A stretch of 64,000 nucleotides of DNA. Origin: Facklamia lactis. Lineage in GTDB: Bacteria; Bacillota; Bacilli; Lactobacillales; Aerococcaceae. Position 1 is the stretch's first letter, and each line of letters begins with the position of its first letter. Where the stretch lies: the NCBI RefSeq assembly GCF_015863205.1, contig NZ_JACBXQ010000003.1, positions 186,001 to 250,000 of the forward strand, written 5' to 3'. Positions 61,390 to 64,000 of the stretch are shown one piece after another. The translations under genes and the position numbers were made by a program. The notes beneath the pieces are model-generated. The model was not told the origin of the DNA. It saw only the letters and a program-made list of their open reading frames with translations, and searched no databases.

Positions 61390-62796
61390 TTATCGTGTTG
61401 TAATACCGGTTAATGCCGTCACAACTTTTAGTAAATCAACACCAAAGCTTGATTTAACTAGGATGACATCATCGTTTCCTGTCTCTCGTTGAAGAACATC
61501 AATTAAACGTTGATGGTTCGCTTTTTCATAAAATAACTGTTCCGGAGCAAATTTTTGTTGCAGTTCATCATATAAATAAGCCATCTGGTCGCCAAACAAG
61601 TATACCTTATCTAGACCCTCTACGTCCAGTGAATCTTTTAAATCGCGATGATATTCTTCACTATTAGGTCCTAATTCACGAATATCTCCCAAAACGGCAA
61701 TTTTGCGTCCAGCGCCCTCCATTTCAACATGAGCTAAGGTATTTAGGATCGCTCTCATAGACGTAGGACTTGCATTATAAGCATCATTAAGTAACCTAGC
61801 CCCATTTTTAGTTTCTAACCACTGTACACGATTAGCCGTCAGCTCAAACTTTGATAATTGAAAAATTGCTTGTTCTGTTGGCACTTCTAACATAGTTGCA
61901 ATACTTAACGCTATGAGAGCATTGCTCACATTATATGCTCCTATAATGGGAATTGTACATAATACATTCTCATCAATGTTTGTTCTAAAAAAAGTCTTAT
62001 TAAATTCTTCATAAATATCATAAGCATAATATTCATAACTACTATCATACCCAAAACGATACTTTTCAAACGCTCGATCCTTTGTCTCTAATTCATCCTC
62101 TATTAATGGTTCGTCACCTGGGTATAGGAACTTTCCATGCTCTCTCATTCCATCTATAATTTCTAGCTTTGCTTTAGCAATCCCGGCACGGTTTCCCAAA
62201 AATTCTAGATGACTTTCTCCTATAAGGGTTATAACCGCAATATCCGGTTCCGCTATACTACTTAATTCGTGTATTTCTCCAAAGTTACTCATTCCCATTT
62301 CTAACACACAAACCTCTGTATTTTCTGGCATCTTCAAAATCGTATACGGCATCCCAATTTCATTATTGAAATTCCCTTGTGTTTTGTGTACAACATATTT
62401 CGAAGTAAGACTCATAGCTGTCATATCTTTTGCAGTAGTTTTACCGTTACTGCCTGTTATTCCAATTACAATCGGATTAATGAGATGACGATAATAATTT
62501 GCTAATTCATGTAAAGCTTTTAAAGTATCTTCTACAAAAATAACATGTATCAAATCAGTAGGTGCCGCTTCTTTCTCATCCGACCATAATGTTGCACTGG
62601 CACCTTGCTCTATTGCTTGATTAATATATGAATGTCCATCAGTCGCTCCCCCTACTAAAGGAACAAAAAGTGCCCCTGGTTGTACTTTACGGGAATCAAA
62701 TTCAACACTTTCAATGAATGGATCCCGTTGGCTATTTATTGAAGCTTCTACATGATCGAGTTGACAAACGATTGTTTCAATACTTAACTTTTTCAT
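61390..62796 (-). CDS. murF: UDP-MurNAc-tripeptide-D-Ala-D-Ala ligase MurF
   Basis: A 468-residue Mur ligase that adds D-Ala-D-Ala to the UDP-MurNAc tripeptide. The ATP site is VIGITGSNGKTTAKDM. VCVLEMGMSNFGEI and LLNDAYNASPTSM are MurF hallmarks. ATG at 62796, preceded by GGAAAGGG, is chosen over an upstream ATG that would overlap ddl. It pairs functionally with ddl, 19 bases upstream, and with alr. Confidence 0.96.
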   Translation of the reverse strand: MKKLSIETIVCQLDHVEASINSQRDPFIESVEFDSRKVQPGALFVPLVGGATDGHSYINQAIEQGASATLWSDEKEAAPTDLIHVIFVEDTLKALHELANYYRHLINPIVIGITGSNGKTTAKDMTAMSLTSKYVVHKTQGNFNNEIGMPYTILKMPENTEVCVLEMGMSNFGEIHELSSIAEPDIAVITLIGESHLEFLGNRAGIAKAKLEIIDGMREHGKFLYPGDEPLIEDELETKDRAFEKYRFGYDSSYEYYAYDIYEEFNKTFFRTNIDENVLCTIPIIGAYNVSNALIALSIATMLEVPTEQAIFQLSKFELTANRVQWLETKNGARLLNDAYNASPTSMRAILNTLAHVEMEGAGRKIAVLGDIRELGPNSEEYHRDLKDSLDVEGLDKVYLFGDQMAYLYDELQQKFAPEQLFYEKANHQRLIDVLQRETGNDDVILVKSSFGVDLLKVVTALTGITTR

Positions 62797-62815
62797 ATAC
62801 AGTGCTTTCCCTTTC

Positions 62816-63901
62816 CTATTCCTGACTTTGTGATTGGGAAGTTCTTGACTCATAGCGACGAAGAGCTAGTTGCAAAAGTTCTTCTACTAAATCTCGAAAT
62901 TCTAATCCCGTAGCTTGCCAAAGACTTGGGTACATACTATACTGGGTAAAACCTGGCATCGTATTGATCTCATTAATATAAATATCTTGACTAGCCGTTA
63001 CAAAGAAATCGACTCTCGACAATCCCGCCCCATCAATTGCTAAATATGCTTTTCTTGCATAATCTTGAATTGTTTGAGTGATGTTATCTGGTAATTGAGC
63101 CGGTATTTCCATTTCTACTGTGTTATTAACATACTTTTCAGAATAATCATAAAAATCTTGCTTCTTAATTAAATGACCCACACATGAAACATGGATATCA
63201 TCATTTCCTAAAACCGCCACTTCACATTCTTCTGCTTGAATCCCTTGTTCCACAACAATTCTGCGATCATAATGAAGCGCTTCTTCAACTGCTTGAATTA
63301 AAGACTCCTTGTCTTGAACCTTACTAATTCCTACACTGGACCCCATATTAGCAGGCTTAACAAACAGTGGATATAGAAGAGTTCCCTCTGCTTTTTGTAT
63401 CAATTCTTCTTGTTGCTTCTGCCATTCAATATCATTAAAAGATACATAAGGTACTTGTGGGATACCCATTTGAGTAAAAAGAGCCTTAGAAATAATTTTA
63501 TCCATTCCATTTGCTGAAGCAGTAATCCCTGCTCCTACATATGGCATATTTAAAACTTCTAAAAAGCCTTGAATTGTTCCATCTTCTCCGTTAGGACCAT
63601 GAAGAACAGGAAAAACAATGGTCTCCTCTTCTTGAATATCCCCTGGACGAATCGCTACACCTTTTGAAGGATGATTACCTTCTGACCATTCAGCTTGATC
63701 AGCAATAGTTAAGATTAATTGCTGGTCACTAAAACTTGGTTGTTTCAATTCAGGCCCCTTAATCCACTGCCCAGTCTTAGATATATATACAGGTTGAACA
63801 GTATATAAATTATACATTATTGATTGTGCGATATTATGAGCGGATATAATAGAAATATCATGTTCAGCACTCTGTCCACCATATAATAAGATAATTTTCA
63901 T
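62816..63901 (-). CDS. ddl: D-alanine-D-alanine ligase
   Basis: A 361-residue ATP-grasp enzyme. The N-terminal ILLYGGQSAEHDISI, HGPNGEDGTIQG, KPANMGSSVGISK and INEINTMPGFTQYSMYP are conserved. The residue in the QYSMYP region is compatible with D-Ala-D-Ala (Tyr in the active-site omega region, FYDYSEKYVN) rather than D-Lac. Its start overlaps the stop of a further upstream gene (TAATG). Confidence 0.97.
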   Translation of the reverse strand: MKIILLYGGQSAEHDISIISAHNIAQSIMYNLYTVQPVYISKTGQWIKGPELKQPSFSDQQLILTIADQAEWSEGNHPSKGVAIRPGDIQEEETIVFPVLHGPNGEDGTIQGFLEVLNMPYVGAGITASANGMDKIISKALFTQMGIPQVPYVSFNDIEWQKQQEELIQKAEGTLLYPLFVKPANMGSSVGISKVQDKESLIQAVEEALHYDRRIVVEQGIQAEECEVAVLGNDDIHVSCVGHLIKKQDFYDYSEKYVNNTVEMEIPAQLPDNITQTIQDYARKAYLAIDGAGLSRVDFFVTASQDIYINEINTMPGFTQYSMYPSLWQATGLEFRDLVEELLQLALRRYESRTSQSQSQE

Positions 63902-64000
63902 TACAATTGTTCCTCCATGTCATCCTTAGAACTGATAATTTTATTTTTAAGATTCCAGCTACTCAAGTTTTCTTGATAGATTAATTCTCCAATTTGTAAC
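63901..64000 (-). CDS. 3' end of an unidentified gene upstream of ddl
   Basis: The minus strand is open from the right edge to a TAA at 63903-63901 that overlaps the ddl ATG. The last 32 residues begin LQIGELIYQENLSS and end SKDDMEEQL, with GGAGG for ddl inside the coding end. The tight coupling indicates one operon. The fragment is too short to identify. Confidence 0.6.
   Translation of the reverse strand, partial: LQIGELIYQENLSSWNLKNKIISSKDDMEEQL

Overview
This 64-kb window is chromosomal DNA from a low-GC Gram-positive bacterium of the order Lactobacillales. The evidence is the gene content and order: groES-groEL next to rex, a YdiF-type ABC-F gene and the tsaB-rimI-tsaD cluster; a full walR-walK-walH-walI-walJ cell-wall regulon cluster with rlmH and htrA nearby; ddl-murF-cshA-acpS-alr; a T-box-controlled prolyl-tRNA synthetase; and sortase, LysM and L,D-transpeptidase cell-wall proteins. 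An Aerococcaceae- or Facklamia-like member would fit, but that is an inference. There is no prophage, insertion sequence, plasmid function or CRISPR array. Most genes lie on the minus strand.

Layout. 1-3570: the 5' end of a radical SAM gene, an orphan PTS IIB gene, a MerR regulator coupled to an alpha/beta hydrolase, and a CPBP-type membrane protein. 3721-6753: rplM-rpsI with an L13-type leader, divergent from an ECF substrate-binding (S) component and a flavoprotein. 6767-10634: two large secreted LysM proteins, one carrying an amidase domain on 219-bp DNA repeats and preceded by an exact WalR box. 10914-12552: a possible ComK-like protein and a YwaF-type membrane protein. 12614-16771: a four-gene exopolysaccharide module (capD-like, cpsC, cpsD, cpsB) with no glycosyltransferases. 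16969-26700: groESL under CIRCE plus a CtsR-like box, rex, ydiF, tsaD, two GNAT genes, tsaB, and T-box-proS. 26701-29625: lepB, sortase, a LURP-one protein and phoU. 29934-31142: a zinc-response operon. 31227-36960: a two-component system with a HAD protein, divergent from a three-gene ABC-2 exporter. 37107-41347: tRNA-Lys, a secreted LysM/LAS-like hydrolase, rlmH and ktrBA. 41360-52704: htrA and the wal operon, which also carries two DUF2207 genes. 52911-64000: an L,D-transpeptidase, trmR-like, CNNM-type and cbpA genes, then MBL-alr-acpS-cshA-murF-ddl.

How the parts fit together. The window is dominated by cell-envelope biology: the WalRK sensor system, WalR-type target sites, LysM hydrolases, sortase, an L,D-transpeptidase, and the D-Ala-D-Ala branch (alr, ddl, murF). 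The most distinctive unit is the operon at 29934-31067. It encodes paralogues of ribosomal proteins L32, L33 and S14 that lack zinc-binding cysteines, an unrecognised 134-residue protein and a 37-residue basic protein. A perfect 7-1-7 palindrome of Zur type overlaps its -10 element. It reads as a zinc-sparing ribosome module with one or two undescribed members. Several starts were moved inward from the longest open frame because a Shine-Dalgarno sequence clearly selects an internal ATG or GTG.
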